64,000 bases of DNA from Candidatus Poribacteria bacterium (GTDB lineage: Bacteria; Poribacteria; WGA-4E; GCA-2687025). Each line of letters opens with the position of its first letter. The first letter of the stretch is position 1. This document shows positions 17,155 through 27,641 of the stretch, one piece after another. Where the stretch lies: the NCBI GenBank assembly GCA_028818695.1, contig JAPPNK010000018.1, positions 62,001-126,000 on the forward strand, in the 5' to 3' direction. The translations under genes and the position numbers were made by a program. The notes below the pieces were generated by a model that was not told the DNA's origin, made no database searches, and saw only the letters and a program-made list of their open reading frames with translations.

Positions 17155-17266
17155 GGCGGCGCCGAAGAGGCGTCTGAAATCGGCGTCCTCCTTTAAGATG
17201 CGCGCTCCGCTTTTGGCAATCTGTTTGAGACCAAGCCGTTCCAGCGGCTGAGCGCCGGGCGGTTCT

Positions 17267-17902
17267 TTAAAAAAAAATCTGCCCCGTCAACGAGAGCAGG
17301 AAGAACAGGAACGCGCAGCCGAACAGGAGGCTAAAATCGGCGCGGAAGCTGTCGGCGCGGCTCATCAGGGAGGCGATCAGCCCGGCGCTGGCGAGAGAGG
17401 AGAATCGACCGACCGAATTGCCGATGGCGAAGACGCGCCCCCTGCGTTGAACCGGTATCAGCTTCGCTGTCATGACGCGGTTGACGACGCGCTCCACGCC
17501 GAAGCCTGTCCAGCTGACCGCGTAAAGAAGAAAAAAGAGCGCGAGGAGACCGCCGTCGGAAAGGTTGACGCCAAACAACAGCGCCGCCGCGATGAGTCCC
17601 CATGCGGCAGTGAAAACGGCGGTTGCGCCAATGAGAAGCGGCGTTTTGCGCGGCGCCCTGTCGACGGCGTCTAGGAACCAGAACTGCGCGAAGGACTGCG
17701 GCAGGCGGGAGAGAATCGGCAGGGCGCTGATGAGCAGCGGGTGAGAGGTGAGGCTTGTAACGAAGCGGGAAATGACAACGCTTTCTGTCTTGAAGACCCA
17801 GCCGATCTGCATGAGCGACTGGTAGAGCGTCATCGCTATGAAGTTGCGGGGGTAACGCTTCTCCGCCTTTGGGAGCATTCCTTTGAAGAGGTCTTTTTTC
17901 AA
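17267..17902 (-). CDS. MFS transporter, N-terminal half (frameshifted at A9 run)
   Basis: 211 residues with about six hydrophobic helices, a motif VDRAPRKTPLLIG where the major facilitator loop 2-3 signature is expected, and VERVVNRVMTAKLIPVQRRGRVFAIGN as the loop 4-5 region. The frame stops (TAA) inside a run of nine T on the coding strand (A9 at 17269-17277), exactly where the loop between helices 6 and 7 belongs. Eight or eleven T would join it to the downstream half. Start is a TTG at 17902; no strong ribosome site is visible. Confidence 0.75.
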   Translation of the reverse strand: MKKDLFKGMLPKAEKRYPRNFIAMTLYQSLMQIGWVFKTESVVISRFVTSLTSHPLLISALPILSRLPQSFAQFWFLDAVDRAPRKTPLLIGATAVFTAAWGLIAAALLFGVNLSDGGLLALFFLLYAVSWTGFGVERVVNRVMTAKLIPVQRRGRVFAIGNSVGRFSSLASAGLIASLMSRADSFRADFSLLFGCAFLFFLLSLTGQIFF

Positions 17903-18097
17903 GCGGCGCGTTTCATGTAGATGCCATTTTTGCTTGGGTTGCGCGGCGTTGGTTGAGCGCTCATCGTATGCGGTCTAGGCGGGGAGCGCAACTCTTGAAG
18001 GCGCCCCGCTGTTTCCGCGAATGGCAGATTGCGCCGCCGGACGCCCGCGTAAAAACGAAATTCATCGTTTGCGAAGAACATCCCGTATCAACAAATC

Positions 18098-18126
18098 TAG
18101 ACAAGTTCGAACGCAGCGGGTATGAT
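18098..18126 (+). promoter_or_regulatory. predicted promoter for the TPR protein gene
   Basis: TAGACA (18098-18103), 17-bp spacer, TATGAT (18121-18126), 35 bp before the GTG start at 18162, in the gap between divergent transcription units. Confidence 0.55.
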
Positions 18127-18161
18127 CATGGCAGTGAACGCATGATGTGGGATGGAGCTTG

Positions 18162-19181
18162 GTGAATCAAAGACGTTCAATACTAGGGCCGGAGGCGCCT
18201 GAACCGGATCGGTTTCTTGAGATCATCGAGACGGCGGGCGAGTTCATTCGGGAGCGCGCCGTTCCGATCATCTTCGGCGTCATTGCGCTTATTTTGGCGG
18301 TGGTTTTAGGCGTTTGGTGGTCGAATCAGCGTCAGAATGCGCGCGTTGATCAATACGCCGCGCTGTATTCGGCGGGGATCGCGATTCAAAATGCAGCCGG
18401 TTCCGACGATGAGAAGTTGGCTGAAGCGGTCGCGGCTCTAGAAAAGGCGAAAGACGCGCCCGAAACCGCTTTTCTAAAAGCGAAGGCGAGCCTGCTTCAA
18501 GAGGACGGCGCGGAGGAAGCGGCGGAGCAGTTTCTTCAAACGGCGGCAAAGGACGGCGCCCCCCGCGGGCTGTTTGCGCAGGTGAACTACGGCATCGCGC
18601 TGGAAAAGGCGGGGCGTCTGGACGAAGCGCTGGCAGCTCTTGAGGATTCGCAGCTGGACAAGTTCAAGGGCGAAGCGGGGTATGAAAGCGCGTTGACCGA
18701 GGCGCAGACGGCGCGCGCCCGCATTCATAAAACGAAAGGCGACTACGAGGCGGCGTTGGCGGCGCATCAGCGGGTCGCGGATCGGTATATCGCCAGCCGA
18801 AACAGGGCAATTGACCAGGCAGCCTCTCAGCTTGTTCAGAAGACGCGCCTGCTGTTGGAGACGCGGGAGGTTGAGTCCTCAGCCGAAAGCGTTGCGGACG
18901 CTTACCGCGATTTGAGCGCATGGGCGGCGCAGGAGGCGCAGAAGCCGGAGTCGGAGCGGCGGGGCATGCGGGACTCGAGCCGTCTTTTGAAAGAGATTGA
19001 GAAGTATCTTTCCGATATTGCGTCGGCGAAGCGCTTGGAGGCGGAAGGGAAGCATTTGTCTGCGATCTATACGTTGGATATAGTCGCTCAGTTAGGGATA
19101 AGAGTGTTTTCGCCGAATCGCAACGATTATCAGCGCGCCTTACATTCCATAGCGGAGATTCATCATATTCAGAAGGAATAA
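18162..19181 (+). CDS. membrane-anchored TPR protein (YfgM-like)
   Basis: About 339 residues from a GTG at 18162 preceded by GGAG; an ATG at 18147 in frame has no ribosome site. One N-terminal helix (about 33-53) is followed by a periplasmic helical array of TPR-type repeats (for example EKAKDAPETAFLKAKASLLQ, GIALEKAGRLDEALAALEDS, IHKTKGDYEAALAAHQRV). The layout matches YfgM/TPR_21 proteins, which in other bacteria associate with SecYEG or periplasmic chaperones. It precedes the ribosomal S1 gene but appears to be a separate transcript. Confidence 0.85.
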   Translation: MNQRRSILGPEAPEPDRFLEIIETAGEFIRERAVPIIFGVIALILAVVLGVWWSNQRQNARVDQYAALYSAGIAIQNAAGSDDEKLAEAVAALEKAKDAPETAFLKAKASLLQEDGAEEAAEQFLQTAAKDGAPRGLFAQVNYGIALEKAGRLDEALAALEDSQLDKFKGEAGYESALTEAQTARARIHKTKGDYEAALAAHQRVADRYIASRNRAIDQAASQLVQKTRLLLETREVESSAESVADAYRDLSAWAAQEAQKPESERRGMRDSSRLLKEIEKYLSDIASAKRLEAEGKHLSAIYTLDIVAQLGIRVFSPNRNDYQRALHSIAEIHHIQKE

Positions 19182-19356
19182 TTTAGAGGTTGCCTCGCCG
19201 TCCGCTTGGCGAAGGCAGACGGTTTCTGCCGAGATTCTGGATTCCTGTTCACGCGGGAGCGGCAATGAGGCAGACGGAATCTTTTACCTAGACCCAGATA
19301 GAAAGGCGTTTTGGGGTTCAATGCCTCAATATGAGGGGCTGGCTCAGCAAGACGTC
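19182..19356. other. intergenic region with degenerate REP-like hairpins
   Basis: Contains CCGTCCGC and GCAGACGG as an imperfect stem just after the TPR gene, and a degraded match to the ATTCCCGC hairpin core (GGATTCCTGTTCACGCGGGA) near 19228. No gene is supported. Confidence 0.4.
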
Positions 19357-19386
19357 TTGACATGCGCCGTTGGAGCGGGGTATGTT
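19357..19386 (+). promoter_or_regulatory. predicted promoter for the S1/metK/ahcY series
   Basis: TTGACA (19357-19362), 18-bp spacer, TATGTT (19381-19386). Transcription would start near 19393, making the ATG at 19401 an unlikely start and favouring the one at 19476. Confidence 0.6.
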
Positions 19387-19475
19387 AAACTGCAGCGAGT
19401 ATGTCCGTTTCAGGCACAGTTGAAGGAGAATGCCGGTTTGACGCGGTATGCGCAGCCCGGCGATTTGCAGCGAAC

Positions 19476-21392
19476 ATGACAGAACATCCAATAACGCCTT
19501 CCGAAAACGAAGAACGCGCGGACGAACCGATAACGTCCGACAACACACCCACTCCGCCGGAGCCGTCCAGCGGCGATGCGTCCGAGCCGGACGCGCCGCC
19601 CGCCGGCATCAACGCGGTCAATCTGCCCGACGACATTTCGACAGACGAGCAGTTGGCAGCCGCGTACGAAGAGACCATGAAAAACATTCAGGAGAGCGAG
19701 GTGGTGCGCGGACAGGTGCTGAAGGTCGCCGGCGATTCCGCGCTCGTCGACATCGGGTATAAGTCGGAAGGCGTCATTCCTCTCCGTGAATTCCCGTTCG
19801 ACGCGGACGGCAACCCTCTCGTCAAAGAGGGCGACGAGGTGGACGTATATATTGTGCGTCTTGAAGACGCAAACGGGTCGCTCGTGCTGTCTAAGGCGAT
19901 CGCCGACCAGCGGCGCGTCTGGGACGACATCGCCGCAGCGTATGAAGCGAATCGCCCCGTCAAGGGCGTCGCGCGGCAGCGCACCAAAGGCGGTCTGCGC
20001 GTCGAAATCGACAATATGACCGCTTTTCTTCCGGCTTCGCAGATCGACATCCGCCCCGTCAAAGACCTTGACCTTTACATCGGCCGCGAGCTGGAGATGC
20101 GCGTCATCAAGCTGAACAGGCGCCGGCGCAACATCGTTCTCTCCCGCCGCGCGCTTCTAGAGGAAGAGCGCGAGGCAATGCGCCAAGAGCTGCTGATGAC
20201 GCTCGCCCCCGGACAGATACGCCGAGGCGTCGTCAAGAACATCATGCCGTTCGGCGCGTTCATTGATCTGGGCGGGCTTGACGGCTTGCTTCACCGCAGC
20301 GAGATGTCTTGGGGGCGCGTCCACGACGCCTCCGATTTTGTCGAGCGCGACCAGGAGCTGGATGTGATGGTTCTGAATGTGAACCGCGAATCCGGCAAGG
20401 TCTCCCTAGGACTAAAACAGCTGACGCGCAACCCGTGGGCGGATTGCCAAGAGAAATACAAGGCGGGGCTGGACGTCCAAGGGCGCGTTGTCAACATACT
20501 CGAATACGGCGCATTTGTGGAGCTGGAAAAGGGCGTCGAAGGGCTTGTCCACACCTCCCAGATGTCATGGACGCGGCGCGGAAACATCGACCCGTACACC
20601 ATCTTGCAGGTGGGCGAAGAGGTTACGGTCCGCATTCTTGAGGTGGACCCTGAGCGGCAAAAGATTTCGCTTGGGTTGAAGCAGGTTGGGGAAAGCCCTT
20701 GGGAGCGTCTTGAGCGGGAGAACCCTGTCGGCTCGCGCGTGACAGGCAAGGTTCAGAATTTCACCGACTTCGGCGTGTTTGTGACGCTGGAGGGCGGCAT
20801 TGACGGCTTGATCCATGTGACAGACCTGTCATGGACGAAGCGGCTTGAACCGCGCGAAATGATGCAGGTCGGGGACGACATTGACGTCGTCATTCTAAAG
20901 ATCGATCGAGATCGAGAGCGCGTCTCGCTTGGCGTCAAGCAGCTGGAGCCGGACCCGTGGCTTCAGGTTCCGCAAAAATACAAGGTTGGAACCGCCACGC
21001 AGGCGCATATTGTGGACATCGTCGACTTTGGAGCGTTCGCCAAATTGGAAGGCGGCATCGAAGGGCTGATCCACATTTCCGAGCTGAGCGACCAGCATGT
21101 GAATTCGCCCGGCGAGGTGGTGCGCGTCGGCGATGTGATTGACGTCAAAGTGATCAATATCGACCTCCAGGACCGGCGCATCGGATTGAGCCGAAAGGCG
21201 TATCTGGCGGAGGGTCATAGACTTGACGCTGAAGACTCTTCTGCCGATGAAGCTTCAGCCGGCAGGCAGGAGCAGAGGCGCCAAGATACTGAAGAGCGGA
21301 CGCAGCCGACGGGGCGCACTCTGGCAGACCTGGTGGACGAAGCGCAAGCGAAACGCGAAGAAAGCGACGGCAACAACGACAGCGAAGAGTAG
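19476..21392 (+). CDS. rpsA: 30S ribosomal protein S1
   Basis: 638 residues from the ATG at 19476; the frame also opens at 19401, but that would leave almost no 5' leader after the predicted promoter. After an acidic, Pro-rich N-terminal extension come six S1 (OB-fold) domains, beginning [94 protein letters not shown] and [18 protein letters not shown]. The tail is acidic. S1 unfolds and docks mRNA on the small subunit. Six domains is the standard for Gram-negative S1. metK follows after 37 bp. Confidence 0.95.
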   Translation: MTEHPITPSENEERADEPITSDNTPTPPEPSSGDASEPDAPPAGINAVNLPDDISTDEQLAAAYEETMKNIQESEVVRGQVLKVAGDSALVDIGYKSEGVIPLREFPFDADGNPLVKEGDEVDVYIVRLEDANGSLVLSKAIADQRRVWDDIAAAYEANRPVKGVARQRTKGGLRVEIDNMTAFLPASQIDIRPVKDLDLYIGRELEMRVIKLNRRRRNIVLSRRALLEEEREAMRQELLMTLAPGQIRRGVVKNIMPFGAFIDLGGLDGLLHRSEMSWGRVHDASDFVERDQELDVMVLNVNRESGKVSLGLKQLTRNPWADCQEKYKAGLDVQGRVVNILEYGAFVELEKGVEGLVHTSQMSWTRRGNIDPYTILQVGEEVTVRILEVDPERQKISLGLKQVGESPWERLERENPVGSRVTGKVQNFTDFGVFVTLEGGIDGLIHVTDLSWTKRLEPREMMQVGDDIDVVILKIDRDRERVSLGVKQLEPDPWLQVPQKYKVGTATQAHIVDIVDFGAFAKLEGGIEGLIHISELSDQHVNSPGEVVRVGDVIDVKVINIDLQDRRIGLSRKAYLAEGHRLDAEDSSADEASAGRQEQRRQDTEERTQPTGRTLADLVDEAQAKREESDGNNDSEE

Positions 21393-21429
21393 CGCGCGGA
21401 AAACGCCGCAATTCGAACTGGGGGTCGTA

Positions 21430-22572
21430 TTGGAAAATTATTTTACATCGGAATCTGTGACGGAGGGCCATCCTGATAAGATGGCCGACCGCATCTCAGA
21501 CGCTGTCTTGGACGCCGTTCTTGAACAGGACGACCAGGCGCGCGTCGCGTGCGAAACGCTTGTGACGACAGGCATGGCGATCATCGCGGGCGAAATATCG
21601 ACCGATCATGCGTATGTGCATATGCCGGACCTGGTGCGCAGCACCATACGGGACATCGGCTATACGGACGCGAATTTCGGGTTCGACTATGAAACATGCG
21701 CAGTCATGACCTCCATCGATGAGCAGTCGCCCGACATTGCGCAGGGCGTCGACACGGGCGGGGCGGGCGACCAGGGTATGATGTTCGGTTACGCCTGCGA
21801 CGACACCGAGGAGTTGATGCCCGCGCCGATTATGTATGCGCACAAGCTGGCGATCAAATTGACGGATGCGCGTAAAAGCGGCGACCTGCCGTTTCTCCGT
21901 CCCGACGGCAAGACGATGACAACGGCTCGGTATCGAAACGGGCGGTTTGTGGATATAGAGACGGTGCTGGTTTCGGCGCAGCATGCTGAAGAAACGCCGT
22001 ATTCGAAGATTCGAGAGGCGCTGATTGAGCGCGTCATTGAAGAGACGATTCCAGAGACGCTGCGGGCGCCTGGCATCAAGTATCTCATCAATCCGACCGG
22101 CAAGTTTGTTCAAGGCGGACCGAAAGCGGACTGCGGCTTGACGGGGCGTAAGATCATCGTCGACACCTACGGCGGCATGGGCAGGCATGGAGGTGGGGCG
22201 TTTTCAGGCAAAGATCCGACGAAGGTGGACAGAAGCGCCGCCTACGCAGCCCGCCATGCGGCGAAGAATGTCGTTGCGGCGGGGCTTGCCGAGCGTTGCG
22301 AGATACAGATTGCATACGCCATCGGCGTCGCGGAGCCTGTGTCGATCGATGTGAACGCCTTTGGAACCGGCGCGAAGCCGGACGAAGAGATTGCGGCGGC
22401 GGTTAAAGATGTGTTCGACTTCACGCCCGACGGTATCATTGAACGTCTTCAGCTGCGCCGGCCTGTCTATAAACAGACCTCGGCGTACGGCCATTTTGGA
22501 CGGAACGAGCCAGGGTTCACCTGGGAAGCGACCGATTATGTGGAGCGGCTGAAAGAGCGGCTTTCCATTTGA
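21430..22572 (+). CDS. metK: S-adenosylmethionine synthetase
   Basis: 380 residues from a TTG at 21430 that gives the canonical N-terminus [32 protein letters not shown] lies just upstream. The frame runs further upstream through the end of rpsA, which is not coding for MetK. The ATP/methionine motif GHPDK, the P-loop-like TGGAGDQG (residues about 114-121), and the C-terminal [16 protein letters not shown] are all intact. It makes SAM from ATP and methionine. The stop is followed at once by ahcY. SAM is the methyl donor for the Hen1 and radical SAM enzymes in this window. Confidence 0.96.
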   Translation: MENYFTSESVTEGHPDKMADRISDAVLDAVLEQDDQARVACETLVTTGMAIIAGEISTDHAYVHMPDLVRSTIRDIGYTDANFGFDYETCAVMTSIDEQSPDIAQGVDTGGAGDQGMMFGYACDDTEELMPAPIMYAHKLAIKLTDARKSGDLPFLRPDGKTMTTARYRNGRFVDIETVLVSAQHAEETPYSKIREALIERVIEETIPETLRAPGIKYLINPTGKFVQGGPKADCGLTGRKIIVDTYGGMGRHGGGAFSGKDPTKVDRSAAYAARHAAKNVVAAGLAERCEIQIAYAIGVAEPVSIDVNAFGTGAKPDEEIAAAVKDVFDFTPDGIIERLQLRRPVYKQTSAYGHFGRNEPGFTWEATDYVERLKERLSI

Positions 22573-22583
22573 AGGGAACGCGC

Positions 22584-23840
<1,257 letters not shown>

Positions 23841-23877
23841 ACACACGGAGAGGCGTTATGACGCGCCGACGCGCCGC

Positions 23878-24090
23878 ATGAAGTGGGAATGGATCGAAGG
23901 GGCGTTTATGCTCATCTGCGTTGCGGCGCTGTGGCCCGTCGTCGCTGCGATGCGGTCGGGGGCGCCTTTGCCGAGGGGGTATTCAGCGGTTCTGGCGGTT
24001 GCGGCGGCGGGGCTTCTCGTCGTGACAGCGCGGCGGATCATTCGCATTCAGAAAGCGTTCCAAGAGCAGCAGCGAAATAAAAAACGATGA
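23878..24090 (+). CDS. small two-helix membrane protein
   Basis: 70 residues: two hydrophobic helices (about 9-26 and 36-53) and a strongly basic C-terminus ending QQRNKKR, predicted cytoplasmic. No family recognised. Its stop overlaps the next ATG (ATGA), and it sits between ahcY and the PfkB kinase, so it is probably translated from the same mRNA. A seven-codon frame with a better ribosome site (GGAGAGG) at 23858-23881 overlaps its start. Confidence 0.7.
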   Translation: MKWEWIEGAFMLICVAALWPVVAAMRSGAPLPRGYSAVLAVAAAGLLVVTARRIIRIQKAFQEQQRNKKR

Positions 24091-24992
24091 GTGTTCTGGT
24101 TGTTGGAACAGTCGCATTCGACACGATAGAGACGCCGAGCGGTTCCGACAAGACGCTGGGCGGTTCGGCGATGTACGCTTCTGCCGCAGCCAGCTTCTTC
24201 GCGCCGGCGCAGCTGATCGGGGTTGTCGGGGACGATTTTGAGGCGCAGCATCTTCGTTTTTTTGAACGCCTCGGCGTCGGTCTTCAGGGTCTTGAGCGGC
24301 GTCCGGGAAAGACGTTTCACTGGGCGGGGCGGTACTCGGCAGATTTCAGCAACCGAGAGACGCTGGCGACAGACCTGAACGTCCTCGCCGACTATTCGCC
24401 GAAGCTGCCGGACAAGCTGCGGGACGCGGAGATACTGATGCTCGCAAACATCCATCCGCAGCAGCAGATAGAGGCGTTGTCGCAGGCGCGCATGCCGCGT
24501 CTTGTCGCGCTTGACACGATGAACCTTTGGATCGATACATGCAGGGACGATCTACAGCGCGCGTTGAAACAGGTAGACCTGCTCATATTGAACGACGAGG
24601 AGGCGCGGCAGCTGGCGCAAACGCCGCAGCTGGTGAAGGCGGGCGAAGCGCTGTTGAAGATGGGGCCGCGGCGCGTCGTCGTCAAGAAGGGGGAGCATGG
24701 CGTCTTGTGTTTTTCTGAAGAGGGCAGCTTCGGGTTCCCGGCGTATCCGGTGGCGGATGTGGTCGACCCGACCGGCGCGGGCGATTGCTTCGCCGGGGCG
24801 ATGCTGGGCTGCCTCGCTAGCGAACGCGCGCTGGACGAAAGCGCGTATCGGCGGGCGATGGTGTACGGCACTGTTCTCGGATCGTTTGTTGTGGAGGGGC
24901 TTGGGCCGGAGAAGCTGCGCAGCTTAACCCGAAAAGAGATCGAAACGAGGCGAAAGGAGCTGCTGCAATTCGCGGCGGCGCCAAACTTTTAA
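24087..24992 (+). CDS. PfkB-family kinase, possible adenosine/nucleoside kinase
   Basis: 301 residues. Ribokinase-fold signatures: N-terminal GGSAMYASAAASFF (about 27-40), IGVVGDDF, and the C-terminal signature VVDPTGAGDCFAGAMLG, whose aspartate is the catalytic base. The family phosphorylates sugars or nucleosides. Its location directly after metK and ahcY suggests removal of the adenosine released by AhcY, which would pull that reversible reaction forward; this is inference from context. A sugar kinase remains possible. ATG overlaps the preceding stop. Confidence 0.88.
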   Translation: MSVLVVGTVAFDTIETPSGSDKTLGGSAMYASAAASFFAPAQLIGVVGDDFEAQHLRFFERLGVGLQGLERRPGKTFHWAGRYSADFSNRETLATDLNVLADYSPKLPDKLRDAEILMLANIHPQQQIEALSQARMPRLVALDTMNLWIDTCRDDLQRALKQVDLLILNDEEARQLAQTPQLVKAGEALLKMGPRRVVVKKGEHGVLCFSEEGSFGFPAYPVADVVDPTGAGDCFAGAMLGCLASERALDESAYRRAMVYGTVLGSFVVEGLGPEKLRSLTRKEIETRRKELLQFAAAPNF

Positions 24993-24993
24993 T

Positions 24994-26064
24994 ATGAACG
25001 AAACCCGCATGCGCAACATGGACGCTCCGCTGTACGACTACGCAGGGGCGATACATATTCACTCGAACCTGTCGGACGGAACCGGCGCGGTGCCGATGAT
25101 CATTGAGCAGGCGCGGCAGGCTGAGCTGGACTTCATCATTCTCACCGACCATGAGCATCTGGAGGCGCGGGAGCTCGGCTATGAGGGCTGGCGCGGCAAC
25201 ACGCTCTGCCTTGTCGGCGAGGAGATCACGCCGCGCTTTCACAACCATTATCTCGCGTTCAACATCCGGCGGCCGATACGGGGGCGCGGCAACTGGCGGC
25301 GTCCGCAGGCGTTCATCGACGAAACGCGCAGACAGGGCGGCATCGGCTTCATCGCGCATCCGATAGGGGACGATTACCCCGTGCGCGGGATGGCAAAACC
25401 GTGGCTCGACTGGGAGGTGGACGGGTTCACGGGCATTGAGCTGTGGTCGTATATGCATGACTGGGCGCGGAATCTGCGTTGGAAAAACATCGCTCGGGCG
25501 CTGCGCGACCCCGACTCGCTGCTGCGCGGGCCGCATCCGAAGGCGCTGAAGCGGTGGGACGAAATCGGAAAGCGGAGGCGCGTCGCGGCGATCGGGACGC
25601 TGGATATACACGCGAAACGGGCGCCGGGGCTGCCGTGCGCAAAGATATTGCCGTATCGGCATGCGTTTCGGACGATACGGACGCATGTGTTGACGGAATA
25701 TCCGTTGGCGCAGAACGATCCGAATGAGGCGGGTCGACAGGTGTATGAAGCGCTTGCGCATGGACGCGCCTATATCGCGCATGACGGGTTTGGGGACGGA
25801 GCAGGTTTTCAGTTTTTTGCGGCGAAGGGCGGCAGGACGACGGCGCTCATGGGCGGGGAAACGCAGATGTCGGCAGGTCTTGAGCTGTATGTGAAGGCGC
25901 CTGAGAAGTGCAGCGTTACGCTTCTGCGGGACGGCGAGCCGATTGCGCAGACGAACGGCAAAACGCTGGAGGCGCCGGCGGAAAAGCCGGGCGTTTACCG
26001 CATTGAGGCGCGCAAAGAGGGGCGGCCCTGGATCTATTCAAATGCGGTGTACGTGCGGGGATAG
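24994..26064 (+). CDS. PHP-domain metal-dependent phosphoesterase-like protein
   Basis: 356 residues. PHP motifs: GAIHIHSNLSDG (about 19-30, the HxH pair), ILTDHEH (about 51-57), a conserved EE in LVGEEITPRFHNHYLAF, IAHP (about 122-125), and a late DIHAKR. The C-terminal 80 residues form a beta-rich extension with an APEKCSVTLLRDG stretch, resembling those of secreted or polysaccharide-related PHP proteins, though no signal peptide is present. It starts one base after the PfkB stop. Likely hydrolyses a phosphoester; substrate unknown. Confidence 0.88.
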   Translation: MNETRMRNMDAPLYDYAGAIHIHSNLSDGTGAVPMIIEQARQAELDFIILTDHEHLEARELGYEGWRGNTLCLVGEEITPRFHNHYLAFNIRRPIRGRGNWRRPQAFIDETRRQGGIGFIAHPIGDDYPVRGMAKPWLDWEVDGFTGIELWSYMHDWARNLRWKNIARALRDPDSLLRGPHPKALKRWDEIGKRRRVAAIGTLDIHAKRAPGLPCAKILPYRHAFRTIRTHVLTEYPLAQNDPNEAGRQVYEALAHGRAYIAHDGFGDGAGFQFFAAKGGRTTALMGGETQMSAGLELYVKAPEKCSVTLLRDGEPIAQTNGKTLEAPAEKPGVYRIEARKEGRPWIYSNAVYVRG

Positions 26065-26077
26065 ATCGTTTGCTGTT

Positions 26078-26656
26078 CTATTGCCGTAAAACTGCTTGAT
26101 CGGTCTGGAACCTAGGCGTTGGCGTAGGAGAGGGCTTCCCATAAAGCGTCGGGCCAATATGCCATTCGCCTTTGTCTTTTCGAGGCTTTACGAATCCAAA
26201 GATCGTTTCGGCGCCATGGTCGACTCGCCTTTCGGAATCGCAAGACATATATTCAACGCTCCTTTCAATCCCTTTGTGCGTATGGCGATGAACGGCGCTT
26301 TCGATCTCTACCTTGATGCCGCGCAGCGTCGGCACACCTGTGAAAGCGTACGTTCCATGTTTGGATGTTTTGACCGTTTTAGAGTAGTTTTTCGCGTAGA
26401 GTCGGACCCTGCACTCATTCTTTATGGCGGTTCCGTCGGGCGGGGTTTCATCGGAGCTCAAAGGCGTCATGTCTATCACGCACAACACTTTCCCCTTCAC
26501 TCGAATTTTCTGTTGAGAATTCCACCATGTCTGAACAGAGTCGAAGGTTGCTGCGGTACCCTTCATCAGAATACTCGCGCCCAGCAAACCGATTGGAATC
26601 GCCGCAATGATAGGGGCGACTTTGGCAACAATGCTTTTGAACGACGCAACAGACAT
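26078..26656 (-). CDS. hypothetical membrane-anchored protein
   Basis: 192 residues from the ATG at 26656, with GGAGG upstream; a GTG at 26674 is in frame but overlaps that site. One membrane helix (about 14-33, IIAAIPIGLLGASILM) precedes a region of beta strands that includes KVLCVIDMTPLSS and HGTYAFTGVPTLRGIKVEIE, resembling a carboxypeptidase-regulatory-like fold (inference). Gene density and codon bias look weaker than in neighbours, so possibly recently acquired or decaying. Convergent with the PHP gene. Confidence 0.6.
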   Translation of the reverse strand: MSVASFKSIVAKVAPIIAAIPIGLLGASILMKGTAATFDSVQTWWNSQQKIRVKGKVLCVIDMTPLSSDETPPDGTAIKNECRVRLYAKNYSKTVKTSKHGTYAFTGVPTLRGIKVEIESAVHRHTHKGIERSVEYMSCDSERRVDHGAETIFGFVKPRKDKGEWHIGPTLYGKPSPTPTPRFQTDQAVLRQ

Positions 26657-26786
26657 GAGCAGCCCGACCTCCACCGCAGATTGTATTGGGCGGCGCCTGA
26701 GCCGATAAAATTTACCTGCTAAGATACCGCCGCATCAGTTTAATGCTCATGATGGGCGACGTCAATAATTCCCAAGTCCAGCCAGT

Positions 26787-26950
26787 CTCTATAGGCGATG
26801 ATTTTGATTTTTAAAGAGCCGTTTTAGAATGCGGAGGCTGTCTGGGAGAACTTTGGATTCCCGCTCCCCGTTTTCACGGGGACATGCTTCGCCGGGAATG
26901 GCGATCTGCCCGATTTGAACAGGATTTTCGTATATCATCGCCTGTAGAGG
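26787..26950. repeat. MITE-like repeat family B, copy 1
   Basis: About 164 bp. Starts CTCTATAGGCGATGATTTT and ends with the inverted ATATCATCGCCTGTAGAG, an imperfect terminal inverted repeat of about 15 bp. The middle has an ATTCCCGC...GCCGGGAAT stem-loop enclosing CCCCGTTTTCACGGGG. Matches 50146-50282 and, inverted, 43987-44098. No coding capacity. It occupies most of the 350-bp gap between the flanking genes. Confidence 0.85.
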
Positions 26951-27007
26951 CTGCCCAAGTCCAACTCGATAGTTTCGCATATGTCATCCATCCCCTCGCC
27001 TGGGCGG

Positions 27008-27541
27008 CTATCGCGGATTTTTGCTTGCGGAGGAACGGCGGCGCTGTCGGCGGAGCGCGTCCCATTTTTGGCGTTTGAGGCGGGCGGCGGCGGCGCGCTC
27101 AACGGCTCTGCGCACCTTCGCGCTCTGAATGCTGGACGCCATCCTCCGAATTTCAGCCATCTCCTCCTCGGTCAGCTCCACGTTTTCAAGATCCGGCTTC
27201 GGCGCGGGCGGACGGCGGACAGGTTGCGCTGATGCCGGCGCCGAAGCGCTCTTGCCGCGATTCTCAATGCGGACGCTTCGAACCGCGTTTTGACCCAGAT
27301 ATTGGTTGACGCGCGCCAGATAGGTCGTCTGCGCGAAGGACGCCTCCTGGGCGGCGGGCGACGACTCCGCCGACAAGAGCAGCGTTCCGTTGAAGAGGCT
27401 TACCGGCCGCGCGATCGTCGATTCAGGCTCGCCGACGATTTCATCCCAACGATCAAACAGGTCGCGGACGCTTCGCCCGTGTTTCAGCTCCCGCTCCATC
27501 GAGAGGCGCTGGACAATGTCGGATAGAGAGGTTAGTTTCAT
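27008..27541 (-). CDS. dciA: DciA-like (DUF721) protein
   Basis: 177 residues. The N-terminal KH-like DUF721 domain shows DLFDRWDEIVGEPESTIARP and LFNGTLLLSAESSPAAQEASF, then LNQYLG-type VNQYLGQNAVRSVRIE. The C-terminal half is a Pro/Ala linker and a very basic helix (VRRAVERAAAARLKRQKWDALRRQRRR). DciA loads or activates the replicative helicase DnaB in bacteria lacking DnaC/DnaI. Start ATG has AAGG upstream. The basic tail is longer than usual, which would suit DNA contact. Confidence 0.85.
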   Translation of the reverse strand: MKLTSLSDIVQRLSMERELKHGRSVRDLFDRWDEIVGEPESTIARPVSLFNGTLLLSAESSPAAQEASFAQTTYLARVNQYLGQNAVRSVRIENRGKSASAPASAQPVRRPPAPKPDLENVELTEEEMAEIRRMASSIQSAKVRRAVERAAAARLKRQKWDALRRQRRRSSASKNPR

Positions 27542-27641
27542 GCGCGCCTTAAGATTTTCGCGTCAAGCGCGGGATGGCGGGTTGTGCCATTGAACGTTTT
27601 GCGTAGAAAAGAATGCTATCGCCTACGGCGCCGCCGCTTTA

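Noticed and set aside
24817-25782. 321-codon open frame on the minus strand
   Set aside because: Lies opposite the PfkB kinase and PHP genes, both with family motifs in the plus frame.
26096-26722. 208-codon open frame on the plus strand
   Set aside because: Opposite the hypothetical membrane protein at 26078, which has a ribosome site and a membrane helix; the plus frame has neither.
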